Part shown: piece after piece, positions 17,032 through 25,920 of the stretch
Layout of the letters: every line of letters starts with the position of its first letter
Position numbering within the stretch: position 1 is the first letter of the stretch
Origin: Acidobacteriota bacterium
Lineage (GTDB): Bacteria; Acidobacteriota; Terriglobia; UBA7540
Assembly: GCA_021838785.1 (NCBI GenBank)
Contig: JAKCCV010000003.1
Location: 144,001 to 208,000 of the forward strand
Reading direction: 5' to 3'
Length of the DNA stretch: 64,000 nucleotides
Translations under genes and position numbers: made by a program
Notes under the pieces: generated by a model
Databases searched by the model: none
The model's input: only the letters and a program-made list of their open reading frames with translations
Told to the model about the DNA's origin: nothing

Positions 17032-17464
17032 AACCAGCCTCCCTTGCCTGCTCTGACTTTTGGTATTGGCCTCCCATTCGGGTCAAACGGCTCGGCAGAA
17101 TCATTTTCCAACCGGTCGGTAGGCGAAGTCAAACTGAAACTTCCCTTTCGGCCGATGGCAATCGCCCGGGAAGGTGAAAACGCTCGGCCAGTGTAAATCC
17201 ATCCTTGCGAGCCGGCAGACATAGTGGGGCGTTGTTGCCAGGAGATTCGTCCCCAAAACGCTCATCGTGCTCCTCGGTCCGCCGATTTTCGTTTTGGGCA
17301 AAATAGAGAGCCGGAGCTTTTTCAAGCCCCAGCATAGGGCAGCGGCTCGGCAGGCTGCAATGGAAAAACGAAGCGGCGCGGCGGCTCCCGAAGCTAACGA
17401 ACGGGCGAGACTGGCTCGATTTGGACTATAATGCGGGAAACGTTGAAGGCGCTGAGGCGAAACC
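17032..17464. other. divergent promoter region between leuA and the cyclase-kinase gene
   Basis: These 433 bases separate two divergently transcribed genes. On the right a TATAAT at 17427-17432 lies 32 nt before the kinase start. On the left is the leuA ribosome-binding site. I looked for a T-box or a leucine-rich leader peptide upstream of leuA and saw neither. The short frames here do not look like genes. Confidence 0.45.
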
Positions 17465-20005
17465 GTGGATTCGGAAGACCAAAAAGTTGATGAACTCCTC
17501 AAGGCTCGCGCCGCGCTCGACGAGGAATTGCGGCGATACAAGGCGACCGTCACGGTGATGTTTACCGACGTGGTGGGCTCGACGTCTTACTTTGAGCGTT
17601 ACGGCGACACAGCAGGGTTGGCAATGCTGGGCCGCCACGCTCAGGCCGTGACGGAAGGGGTGATGAATCACCGTGGCCGCGTCATCAAGAACATCGGCGA
17701 TTCCGTCATGGCGGAGTTCCCGGATCCGTTATCGGCCGCAGAAGCCGGGGTTGAGATTCAGCGCCACCTGCTCCAACTAAATGCCAGCCTGCCCGAACGC
17801 GAGCGCATCCAGGTGAGGATCGGCATTAACTCCGGTCCCGGCTTTCGCCGGGGCAATGATCTGTTTGGTGATGTCGTCAATGTGGCGGCGCGCATTACCA
17901 AGCACTGCAGCCCGGCGCAGATTTTGGTTTCTCATTCGATTTTTCAGGCGCTAAACAGACAAAGCCCCCTGCGCTTTAAGTCCTTGGGTTCGCAGGCGTT
18001 CCACGGCAAAGAGGAAAAAGAAGAAATCTTTGAGATGCTGTGGACCGACACGCAAACCTACACGGCGCTGCGACAAAAAGTAGATGAAGCCGTGGCGCAA
18101 GGCTACTTGACTTATTCTTCAAAGCCGCTGGACACCATGGTGGGCGCAGCGTCGCCTCAAACCCCGCCACCCGTTTCCGTCTCCGCACCCGGCCCGACCA
18201 CCCCTCTACCCGCTTCGCTAGCTTCGCGCTACGCGATTTTGGGCGAGGCCGGACGCGGCGGCATGGGGGTGGTTTACAAAGCGCACGATCTCGAAACGGG
18301 GGAAGTGGTGGCGCTGAAGGTTCTGAAGCCGGAAATCGCCTCCAACCCCGCCGTGCTGGAGCGGTTCAAAAATGAGGTGCGACTGGCGCGAAAGATCACG
18401 CATCGGAACGTCTGCCGCACCTACGAATTTGGGCGCGCCGACGCGGTCGCCTACATCTCGATGGAATACGTGGACGGAGAGAGTTTGCGCGCCGTGCTCA
18501 ACCGCTTTGGGGGGTTGCCGCCGGCGAAGACCTTCGCGGTGGCCCGTGAAATCTGCGCCGGACTCGCCGAGGCCCATCAACAGGGCGTCATTCACCGCGA
18601 CCTGAAGCCGGAAAACGTGATGCTGGACCGCAACGGCCACGTGAAGCTGATGGACTTCGGCATCGCTCGCTCGCTCGAAATCTCCAGTGGGACCACCGGC
18701 TCCATCATCGGCACGCCGGAGTACATGGCGCCCGAACAGGCGCAGGGCCAGGCCGTGGATGCGCGGACGGATGTTTATGCGCTGGGGCTGATTCTTTACG
18801 AGTGCTTGACCGGCTCGCCCGCTTTTAGCGGAGAAACACCTATTGCAGTGGCGCTCAAGCAGGTGCGCGAGCCGCCTCCTCGGCCGAGCGCCACCACTCC
18901 GACCATTCCGCCGGCTACCGAGCAGATGATTCTGCGGTGCCTTGAAAAAGACCCGGCTCGGCGCTTCCAATCGGTCGCAGAATTGGACGCCGCGCTCGGC
19001 CAAGCGATGCCCGCCAAGACCACAGCCGTGCCCCCTGGCGCGGTGGCGGCGGCAGCCGTGCAGAGTGCCACCTTCCCCCAGCCCCGAAGCCGAATAAAAG
19101 TGTGGCTGGTTGCGGGAGTGATTCCGCTGGTGATTCAAGGAGGGTTTCTATGGGCCGTGTGGCAGGCCGCGCGCTTGGCGCACGCGCGGCTCGCCTCGCC
19201 GCCAGTGAGCAGCGCCATGCCATTGAGCATTCCCACGCCTTCCAACGCGATACCCGCTCCGGCTGCGTTGAAAGTGATGACCCAGAAGCCGACTCAGAAC
19301 CCCCTCAAAGCCGTCACGAAACCGGCCGCGGCTCCCTCCGCCGCGAGATCAGGACAAACGGCCGCAACCCAACCTGCCGTGGCCACGACTAACGTATCCC
19401 CGGTTGCTTCACCTCAACCTGAACTACGGGTATCCCACTCCGCTGTGGCGACAGCGCCGTCGGCCCAGCAAAACTTCATTCCCAACTTTCAAGCCCCCAT
19501 GGCGCCGCCCGCGAATGCCCGGCCACAGGTTATCTACTTGGTCGCGGGCAGATATTCCCGGCCCTTCGGCGCGAATCTTGCCATGCAGCGGCTTTGGCGA
19601 CTGGGCGTGGCGAGTGTGCGCATTCAACCTCTGCGGCAACCCTTGAAGTACATGGTGTTTGTCGGACCCTTTGGCGATTTCCAGCAGGCTCAAGGAACTG
19701 CCGCTCGGCTGAGGAAATTAGGGATGGCCCAAGTCGGCATCATTCGGCAAAACACGGGCTTCGGCATGCCGCCGAGCCTACTGGTCTCGGCCGGACAATA
19801 CCCCGGGCCATATCTGGCTCGGTCAGCGGCCCAACGGCTCTGGCGCAGCGGGGTGAGGAACATCCACATTCGCCCGCTGGGCAGCCGAGTGACAGGGTAC
19901 GCTGTGTTGGTGGGACCGTTCCACAACCCCGGTCAAGCTAATGCGATGCAAGCGCGGCTGCGCAACGAAGGCTTCCCGGATATCGCCCGCTTCGGCAAGC
20001 ACTAA
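17465..20005 (+). CDS. class III nucleotide cyclase / Ser-Thr kinase / SPOR fusion protein
   Basis: An 846-aa protein that joins three modules. Residues about 25-195 are a class III adenylate/guanylate cyclase: the metal-binding aspartates are in MFTDVVGST and NIGDSVMAEF, and GDVVNVAARI carries the catalytic Asn and Arg, so it looks active. Residues about 255-515 are a Hanks-type kinase: GEAGRGGMGVVYKA, the ATP lysine in VALKVLKPE, VIHRDLKPENVML, LMDFGIARS and GTPEYMAPEQ. One membrane helix (VWLVAGVIPLVIQGGFLWAV) follows near 545. After an Ala/Pro/Thr-rich linker come two SPOR-like repeats (YLVAGRYSRPFGANLAMQRL..., LLVSAGQYPGPYLARSAAQRL...), presumably in the periplasm, where SPOR domains bind denuded peptidoglycan glycans. 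GTG start follows a TATAAT by 32 nt. This is a plausible wall-sensing receptor with two cytoplasmic outputs. Confidence 0.88.
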   Translation: MDSEDQKVDELLKARAALDEELRRYKATVTVMFTDVVGSTSYFERYGDTAGLAMLGRHAQAVTEGVMNHRGRVIKNIGDSVMAEFPDPLSAAEAGVEIQRHLLQLNASLPERERIQVRIGINSGPGFRRGNDLFGDVVNVAARITKHCSPAQILVSHSIFQALNRQSPLRFKSLGSQAFHGKEEKEEIFEMLWTDTQTYTALRQKVDEAVAQGYLTYSSKPLDTMVGAASPQTPPPVSVSAPGPTTPLPASLASRYAILGEAGRGGMGVVYKAHDLETGEVVALKVLKPEIASNPAVLERFKNEVRLARKITHRNVCRTYEFGRADAVAYISMEYVDGESLRAVLNRFGGLPPAKTFAVAREICAGLAEAHQQGVIHRDLKPENVMLDRNGHVKLMDFGIARSLEISSGTTGSIIGTPEYMAPEQAQGQAVDARTDVYALGLILYECLTGSPAFSGETPIAVALKQVREPPPRPSATTPTIPPATEQMILRCLEKDPARRFQSVAELDAALGQAMPAKTTAVPPGAVAAAAVQSATFPQPRSRIKVWLVAGVIPLVIQGGFLWAVWQAARLAHARLASPPVSSAMPLSIPTPSNAIPAPAALKVMTQKPTQNPLKAVTKPAAAPSAARSGQTAATQPAVATTNVSPVASPQPELRVSHSAVATAPSAQQNFIPNFQAPMAPPANARPQVIYLVAGRYSRPFGANLAMQRLWRLGVASVRIQPLRQPLKYMVFVGPFGDFQQAQGTAARLRKLGMAQVGIIRQNTGFGMPPSLLVSAGQYPGPYLARSAAQRLWRSGVRNIHIRPLGSRVTGYAVLVGPFHNPGQANAMQARLRNEGFPDIARFGKH

Positions 20006-20023
20006 CCCCCGACGCGGCGGACG

Positions 20024-20392
20024 CTAAACGAGGTCGAGGGGAGCAAGCAGCTCCTCGACGTTTGTTTCATCTACCACCAGGTCCAACCACTTCTCGCATA
20101 AAGAAAGCTCTTCGTCGAAGCCGCGGAGCAGGCGCAATTTGGCCGCCGCATATTGTTCGCTTGAGCTGAGCCATGAGCCATGAGCATGACGCCAGGCTTC
20201 GCCGGCCCGGTCGGATAAAAAGACGCGCAGGAGAAACGGCAGGCCTTGATCAGCAGCCACAACAAAAACGAAATCGGAGCCCGGGCCTTGACCGTGAGGA
20301 CGAACGGTGCGGCGCTCAAAGGCAAAAAAATAGTTGTAGGAGATACCTGTCTCCGCTTGAAAGGTCTTATAGCGACGCCGTGAAATTGTCAT
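20024..20392 (-). CDS. conserved-looking hypothetical protein
   Basis: A 122-aa protein with no signal peptide or membrane helix. The first half is beta-like (ISYNYFFAFERRTVRP, SDFVFVVAADQGLPFLLRVFL) and the second is helical and acidic (RLLRGFDEELSLCEKWLDLV). Composition is protein-like and the frame fills the gap between the convergent kinase gene and the antiporter gene. I do not recognise the family. It lies 38 nt downstream of the antiporter gene on the same strand and may be cotranscribed with it. Confidence 0.55.
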   Translation of the reverse strand: MTISRRRYKTFQAETGISYNYFFAFERRTVRPHGQGPGSDFVFVVAADQGLPFLLRVFLSDRAGEAWRHAHGSWLSSSEQYAAAKLRLLRGFDEELSLCEKWLDLVVDETNVEELLAPLDLV

Positions 20393-20430
20393 GATAGACC
20401 ACGTGAGCCGGCCGCGCGGACGTCCAGCTC

Positions 20431-21657
20431 CTACTCCGCGCCAGGGTGGGACGAAGACGGCAGGGGCTGAGATGTTTCCGTGCCGCTCGAGAGGCTCTCA
20501 GGCCGCGGCAACACCCACCGCAAGAGCGGCGGCGCGACGATGGTGGTGACAATGCTCATCGTTAGCACGACGGCGTACAAATTCTGAGAGATTGTGTGCA
20601 GCGTCAAGCCGACGCCGGCCACAATCAACCCCACCTCGCCGCGCGGAATCATGCCGATGCCCACACGGCAAGCCTCTTTGAACCCCAAATGCAGCGATCC
20701 CAATCCGCAGCCAATCAGCTTGCCGACGATGGCGAGCAGGCAAATCATGGCGGTCAGAGCCAAGATGCCGCCGCGCGCAAAGCTCTGAAGATGGACCTGC
20801 ACGCCGAGCAGGACAAAGAAGAAGGGAGACAAAAAATCGCTTAAGGGGCGGAAATTCTGTCTCAATTGCCACTTCCCGCTCTGGTCGGCCAGCGCCAGGC
20901 CCGCCATGAAGGCGCCGACAATCGCGGCCATGCCGATCTTCATCGAGGCCAAGGAAAGCCCAAGGCATGCCATCACGCCCAGCGCAAATGCGGAGTCCCG
21001 GGCGCGGAGCTTGGCGATGTGCGGGTCCATCCGTGAGACGACGCGCGAGGCCAAGAAAATCATGACCAAGGTGAAGGCCAGCGCCTCAAGTCCCACCACC
21101 AGCAACTGGCCATAGTGAACTTGGCCGGAGGACATGGAGCTGACGACCGCCAGCACCAGCAATCCCAAGATGTCGTCCATCACGGCCGCCCCCAAAATCA
21201 CGCGGGCGGCACGGGTGGAAAGCGCGTCCAGATCGGCCAGGACCCGAGCCGTAATGCCGACGCTAGTGGCCACCATCGCCGCGCCGACAAAAATGGATTC
21301 CACCCAACTGCGGCCGGCTGCTCGAAGAAAAAGAAAACCTAGCACGAAGGGGAAAATGACGCCCAAGGTCGCCACTTCGGCGGCCGTCCAGCCCACGGCG
21401 CGCAAATCCTGCGGCGTGATTTCCAGGCCAATGGCGAAGAGCAAGAAAATCGCGCCGACCTCCGCCAGGCCAATGGTCCATTCGCTGGGCCTGACAAGCC
21501 CAAGCACTGATGGGCCGAGAATCACGCCGCTCGCTAGCTCACCGAGAACGCCGGGTTGGTGGAGACGCTCCAGAATCTCCGCGCCGAGCTTGCCGCCCGC
21601 GAACATCACGAACATCACAAAAAGCAAATGCCCGGCGTTTTCCACCTTTGACCCCAT
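20431..21657 (-). CDS. Kef/CPA2-type cation:proton antiporter
   Basis: A 408-aa integral membrane protein with about 12 helices and no cytoplasmic nucleotide-binding domain. Features of the CPA2 Na+/H+ exchanger fold include PGVLGELASGVILGPSVLGLV after the first helix, EVGAIFLLFAIGLEI, FVGAAMVATSVGITARVLADL, GAAVMDDILGLLVLAVVSS with the paired aspartates expected at the ion site, and IGMIPRGEVGLIVAGVGL. The lack of TrkA-N and TrkA-C domains separates it from KefB/KefC. It exchanges Na+ or K+ for protons; which ion is not clear. ATG 21657 (MGSKVENAGHLLF) is used because the 49 residues upstream do not resemble the family. Confidence 0.88.
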   Translation of the reverse strand: MGSKVENAGHLLFVMFVMFAGGKLGAEILERLHQPGVLGELASGVILGPSVLGLVRPSEWTIGLAEVGAIFLLFAIGLEITPQDLRAVGWTAAEVATLGVIFPFVLGFLFLRAAGRSWVESIFVGAAMVATSVGITARVLADLDALSTRAARVILGAAVMDDILGLLVLAVVSSMSSGQVHYGQLLVVGLEALAFTLVMIFLASRVVSRMDPHIAKLRARDSAFALGVMACLGLSLASMKIGMAAIVGAFMAGLALADQSGKWQLRQNFRPLSDFLSPFFFVLLGVQVHLQSFARGGILALTAMICLLAIVGKLIGCGLGSLHLGFKEACRVGIGMIPRGEVGLIVAGVGLTLHTISQNLYAVVLTMSIVTTIVAPPLLRWVLPRPESLSSGTETSQPLPSSSHPGAE

Positions 21658-21827
21658 CCGGTTGAATTTTTCATCGGCCCCTGACGCCGGCGGAAATCCT
21701 TCCCCAGGGTAACAAAAGAGGCGATGTCTCGGCCAGGGTAAATGGAGGTGACTGAATAGACGAAGGGGATTTCGCGCATTGGCTCGAAAAACGATTACAC
21801 CCAAGCGCGGCGGCGGAGGCCAAAGGG

Positions 21828-22481
21828 CTACTGAGATGCGGGCGCTCGATAAAAAATCGCTTTACCGTTGGCGAGTTCGAGGCGCGTGACGCCAGGAGGG
21901 AGATTCATGGAATGGTTGAGGTCAATTTTATATTTTGATTCGACGTAAGTCTGAAGGAGCCAGTTCACCAGCCAGTCGTTCAGTTGCGTGTCACCGATCT
22001 GAACGTTCTCAATGGTGAGCCGATACCTGCCGGGGGTGGTGGTGATGCGCCCAAAGGCTCGGACGGGCTGCCAACCCTTGAAGAGCATACCGAGCAGACC
22101 CCCTCCGAGCGGGTTGTTCTGCGCTTGCCCACTGCTCAATTGATCAAAGTTGACCATGGCCACGCCTTGAACACCCCCCGGCTCGATGTGAACAACGGGA
22201 TGATACACTCCCGCGGGAAGGAAGCGCCGGCCGTAAAATTTGAGGTAAGAGTTTGCTTCCCGATCCGTAATTACGACGGGCGGCTGGGGCGCGCCAGAGG
22301 CGGGAGGCTGAGATAAGATTTGGAATTTTTGCAGTAGAGCCCTGGCGGCAGCTTCGGTGAGGTTGCCGTGAATCGCACCGAATATTGTGTTGACTGCGGG
22401 CTTGAAAGTAGTCCCAACCGACGCGATGAATACGATCGCCATGCCAGCGGCAAAAAGGGCAGCCAACCGACGCCAACTCAT
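21828..22481 (-). CDS. envelope protein of unknown function, N-terminally anchored
   Basis: A 217-aa protein that starts with an uncleaved signal or anchor helix (MSWRRLAALFAAGMAIVFIASVG); the remainder should be periplasmic. It contains VVITDREANSYLKFYGRRFLPAGVYHPVVHIEPGG, FGRITTTPGRYRLTIENVQIGD and LNDWLVNWLLQTYVESK, a mixed alpha/beta protein reminiscent of lipid-binding LmeA/DUF2993-type folds, but I cannot assign it firmly. ATG 22481 is chosen because a longer frame would overlap the AsmA-like gene by about 150 nt. It lies 26 nt downstream of that gene on the same strand and probably works with it in the envelope. Confidence 0.65.
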   Translation of the reverse strand: MSWRRLAALFAAGMAIVFIASVGTTFKPAVNTIFGAIHGNLTEAAARALLQKFQILSQPPASGAPQPPVVITDREANSYLKFYGRRFLPAGVYHPVVHIEPGGVQGVAMVNFDQLSSGQAQNNPLGGGLLGMLFKGWQPVRAFGRITTTPGRYRLTIENVQIGDTQLNDWLVNWLLQTYVESKYKIDLNHSMNLPPGVTRLELANGKAIFYRAPASQ

Positions 22482-22507
22482 AGGTGAGAAGCCCCCGTCC
22501 GAAATTT

Positions 22508-25156
22508 TCAGAACGCCTCCCGGCGGTGGGGTGGCGCAGGGCCCAGCCTCGCCGAGAACATCCACCGAGGCGACTGCCTTGGCCCGGCAAAGGTTCCCAC
22601 CAAGTCCAACTTGGCTAAACGCTGGACGGAAAGAGCGGCAATTTTCGGATGGAGCCAATGGCGGCGGACGGAGCGAAAATCGGCTTGGACGCGCAAGCGG
22701 ATGGCGCCGGCAAATGTGTAAGAGCCGGTCAGGGCCAAGGCGACGCCACCGACACGGAGGGGGACGCTGCGCACCAAAACATGGCCATGGTGAACCTCAA
22801 AACGGGCGGTGAGGGACGGAATCGTCCCAGGGGAGGTTTGCGGTTCAAGGCTCCCCAAACCCGACGATTGAGCCACGGCGTTGAGCAGGTCAAAATGGCC
22901 GAGCGTCAGATGCGAGACCCGCAGGGTTCCGGACCCGCGGAAGTTCTCGGCCATTTGCCGCCCGTCGTCGCCCCGGGTCACCCATTGGCCGGCAACGGAA
23001 TAGGTTCCGCGCGCGCCGGCGAGCTTGGGGGAAAGATAGGGTGCAATGGCTTGAACGCGGGCGTGTTGCAAAGCCAGGCGAGCATCCAACCAAGGCGGGC
23101 TGACAGCAGCGTCCAACACCAGTAAGCCACTTCCCTCGCCTCCTCCGGCTCGAAAGTCAAGGTGGGTGATCCGAACCACCTGCTGATGGATGCTTATGTC
23201 GGCGCGAAAGCCGCTCAGCCGGAGATTGCGAACTTGCAGACGGGGCGTGCTAACCGTTCCTTCCGCGTTCAGGCGGCGGAAAAAGTCTGAGGCCGCGGCG
23301 TGGCGCTCGAAAACGGCGCGAAGCCCCGCCCACCGGCCGAGCAGCGCGAACGGCCGAGGTTGGCGAGAGGAAATAAACCATGCGGCGCACTGAGAGAGGT
23401 TCAGGTGATTGGCGTGAATCCAAAAACGCCAAGGCGATGCGGAAGAGCCCTCATGCAGCAAACGCCCTGAAAAAACGCTTCCTCCCATGACGGCCACGAC
23501 GGGCTGCGCCAGGATTCGATGGCCCACGATTTCCAATTCGGCGCGCGGCACGTTGAGAGGCTGGGTGAGCGTGGGCAAGAGAAGGCGCGCCCGTTGGAGT
23601 TCGGCTCGCGCAAAGAGTTGCGGGGCAACGTGAGGCCGGAGGCGGCCCGCCACGGTCACGAAGAAGGAGACCTCGCCGGCGCCTGTCACATGGCCGAAAC
23701 TTTTCCAGCCCATCTCGCGTCCCAGACGAAGTAGATCGGGAAGCGGAATCGAGCGGGCGGAGACTTGGAGCCGGTAGTCGCCTCCGGTTGAAAGCAGTCT
23801 TTTCGCCGGGCGACCGAGGGTCGGAAAACGGAAGGCTCCAACACCCACGGCTGCCACGCGCGGAGCAAGCCAGATGCGAAACGGCGCGAGTTGAGCTTGA
23901 CCCCGGTCAATCCTTAAGGCCAGCGGCGATAGAGGAAAGTTTGCGCCGTTCGTCGTCAGGCGGCCACCGCGGACGCTGAGGAACCCTCCCCATTGCAGAT
24001 GGCGCCATAAGCCGTGAACCGCGATCATCCCATTGATGCGGCCGGATAGGCCCCAACTTGCGCGCTGACCGCTCGCGCAACGAATCAGCCCAAGAATGTC
24101 CTGAAGATGCGATCGCTCAACCGCCGCCACCATGTCCAGATGGGGATCTGATAGAGGTCCGAGCAATGCGCCCGAGAGGTGCAGACGAGAACGAGCCAAC
24201 GCAACGTCGAGGCTGCTGAGATTAAGTTGCCGGCGGCGCCGGTCAAAATCGCCTCGCCAATGAATTGCGATCGGCACCGCTTGAGCGGACGGAAGCGCGG
24301 CTGAGCGATGCAACTGCGTCAGGCTTGCCGAACCCTGAAATCGAACATGGTCGAGCGAGCCGCTCAACAACACGTTGCTGTCGATCACGCCGTAAAGCCC
24401 GAGGCTGTGGCCTGCCACCAATGAAACCCAGTCGTCCAGCAGCGCGCCGCGAGTTTGCAGGCGGGCGTCCAGCTTGCCGCCAGGTGAGGCGGAAGGCTCC
24501 CATGCGCCGTCCAGCTCGAGCGGGCCCGGCGTGGGAATTGAAAGGTCGGTGCGAATGGGATCGCCCCGCAAGCGAAAGGTGACTCGGCCGGTGCGCGGGT
24601 CGAGGTTCAGTTGGGCGTCGAGGTTGGCCACAGCGAGGGGTTTGGTATTAGAGCCGATTTTGAAGTTCAATCGGGCGTGGCGAGCAACAATATCGAGGCG
24701 GCCATGCCCAAGGCGCGGAGGGTGGTGCCCGGGGGATGGCAGCCGGCGTTGACGCCGCGCCAGAAGCCCGCCGAGATTCCACTGTCCGGCTGTGTTCCGC
24801 ACCAGGTTCAGGCTGGCGCCCGCCAAAACCAATCTGGAGACGTCGAGGCGACGGGTCCACAAACTGCGCCAACGCAACTCGCAGTCAATTTGTCGCGCCT
24901 GAATAAAAGGCTCGGCGCCAAAGGGAGGAAGCTCGGCCACAGCCGCGTTCGAGATTGTGAAGCCCGGGCCTGGGAGAATGTGGAACGACACCTGGCCGAA
25001 GGTTACTGGTCGTCCCAAGGCTTTCTCTAACGCAGCCTGGAGACGCTCGTGATAATGCGCCGCACTAAAAAAGGTCGGGACAACCCACGCGGCCAAGACG
25101 ACCAGCGCCAGGACCAACGCCAGGCGGGCGACGGGTTTTCGTGGAAGCCCGAACAT
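22508..25156 (-). CDS. AsmA-family inner-membrane-anchored envelope protein
   Basis: An 882-aa protein with one N-terminal membrane helix (LALVLALVVLAAWVVPTFF) and a very long periplasmic part. The N-terminal section LGRPVTFGQVSFHILPGPG...ISNAAVAELPPFGAEPFI, then ELRWRSLWTRRLDVSRLVLAGASLNLVRN is the AsmA domain signature. The C-terminal part (SGTLRVSHLTLGHFDLLNAV, GGVALALTGSYTFAGAIRL) fits the AsmA-like C-terminal domain. AsmA/TamB/YhdP relatives form beta-groove bridges that move lipids to the outer membrane. The ATG at 25156 overlaps the lepB stop (TGATG), which implies translational coupling and sets the start. Confidence 0.85.
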   Translation of the reverse strand: MFGLPRKPVARLALVLALVVLAAWVVPTFFSAAHYHERLQAALEKALGRPVTFGQVSFHILPGPGFTISNAAVAELPPFGAEPFIQARQIDCELRWRSLWTRRLDVSRLVLAGASLNLVRNTAGQWNLGGLLARRQRRLPSPGHHPPRLGHGRLDIVARHARLNFKIGSNTKPLAVANLDAQLNLDPRTGRVTFRLRGDPIRTDLSIPTPGPLELDGAWEPSASPGGKLDARLQTRGALLDDWVSLVAGHSLGLYGVIDSNVLLSGSLDHVRFQGSASLTQLHRSAALPSAQAVPIAIHWRGDFDRRRRQLNLSSLDVALARSRLHLSGALLGPLSDPHLDMVAAVERSHLQDILGLIRCASGQRASWGLSGRINGMIAVHGLWRHLQWGGFLSVRGGRLTTNGANFPLSPLALRIDRGQAQLAPFRIWLAPRVAAVGVGAFRFPTLGRPAKRLLSTGGDYRLQVSARSIPLPDLLRLGREMGWKSFGHVTGAGEVSFFVTVAGRLRPHVAPQLFARAELQRARLLLPTLTQPLNVPRAELEIVGHRILAQPVVAVMGGSVFSGRLLHEGSSASPWRFWIHANHLNLSQCAAWFISSRQPRPFALLGRWAGLRAVFERHAAASDFFRRLNAEGTVSTPRLQVRNLRLSGFRADISIHQQVVRITHLDFRAGGGEGSGLLVLDAAVSPPWLDARLALQHARVQAIAPYLSPKLAGARGTYSVAGQWVTRGDDGRQMAENFRGSGTLRVSHLTLGHFDLLNAVAQSSGLGSLEPQTSPGTIPSLTARFEVHHGHVLVRSVPLRVGGVALALTGSYTFAGAIRLRVQADFRSVRRHWLHPKIAALSVQRLAKLDLVGTFAGPRQSPRWMFSARLGPAPPHRREAF

Positions 25157-25920
25157 CAATGAATCCACATAAAGGTTCTTCGCCAACGGGTCCGCGTGAA
25201 GAAATGGACGATCAAGCTGAGGGTTTGCCGTAGCCGGTCGGCAAAGGAGGTTTGGAGGTATTGACCGTGCGGAGTCTCATACGACCAGTAGATGAACAGA
25301 GGCTGGCCGCTGATCAGTTGTCGCGGAACAAAGCCCCAAAAGCGGCTGTCCCAACTCTCCTCGCGGTTATCACCGAGAACAAAATATTGGCCGGGAGGAA
25401 CCACAAGCTGACCGTGATGAACGTAGTCGGGAAGCTCGGCCGCCCAGACGGAGGTCATGCCGGGAAGTTCCTCGGAATCCGGCGGCGGAAAATCGTCTCC
25501 CGGACGCAACTGCCCCGGATAAGTCTCTCGAACGTAGGGCTCTGCGATCGGTTTTCCATTCACAAACACCTGCCGATCCACAATGCGAATGCGGTCGCCC
25601 GGAACCCCGATCACCCGCTTAACAAAGTGCTCTCCCGGCTCTTGGGCTTCGCTGGCCGGGCCAGGGAACTTGAACACAATCACGTCGCCGCGGCGAATGG
25701 GGCGGTATGGGAGAAGATGCCGCCAAAAACCTCTCGGCTCGGCAAAGACAAATTTGTTCACCAGCAAATGATCGCCCACCAGAAGCGTGTTTTCCATGGA
25801 GCCGGTGGGGATTTTGAAGGCCTGGACAACAAACGTGGTGCCGAAAATCGTCAGGATGACCGTAATGACCAGCGACTCGAACAGATCCCGGGCCGCTGAT
25901 TTTTTGTAGGGTTCAGTCAC
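25156..25920 (-). CDS. lepB: signal peptidase I
   Basis: LepB cleaves signal peptides from exported proteins at the outer face of the inner membrane. The 254-aa protein has an N-terminal membrane segment (LVITVILTIFGTTFVVQAF), the catalytic serine in IPTGSMENTLLVGDHLLVNK, the general-base lysine in HFVKRVIGVPGDRIRI, and box E VVPPGQYFVLGDNREESWDS followed by RFWGFVPR. The C-terminus has a second hydrophobic stretch (LRQTLSLIVHFFT). The start overlaps the end of rnc by 8 nt and its stop overlaps the AsmA-like start, so rnc-lepB-asmA read as one operon. Confidence 0.95.
   Translation of the reverse strand: MTEPYKKSAARDLFESLVITVILTIFGTTFVVQAFKIPTGSMENTLLVGDHLLVNKFVFAEPRGFWRHLLPYRPIRRGDVIVFKFPGPASEAQEPGEHFVKRVIGVPGDRIRIVDRQVFVNGKPIAEPYVRETYPGQLRPGDDFPPPDSEELPGMTSVWAAELPDYVHHGQLVVPPGQYFVLGDNREESWDSRFWGFVPRQLISGQPLFIYWSYETPHGQYLQTSFADRLRQTLSLIVHFFTRTRWRRTFMWIH

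Noticed and set aside
17032-17335. leader peptide or T-box control of leuA
   Set aside because: No run of Leu codons with an attenuator and no T-box sequence or specifier loop could be found.
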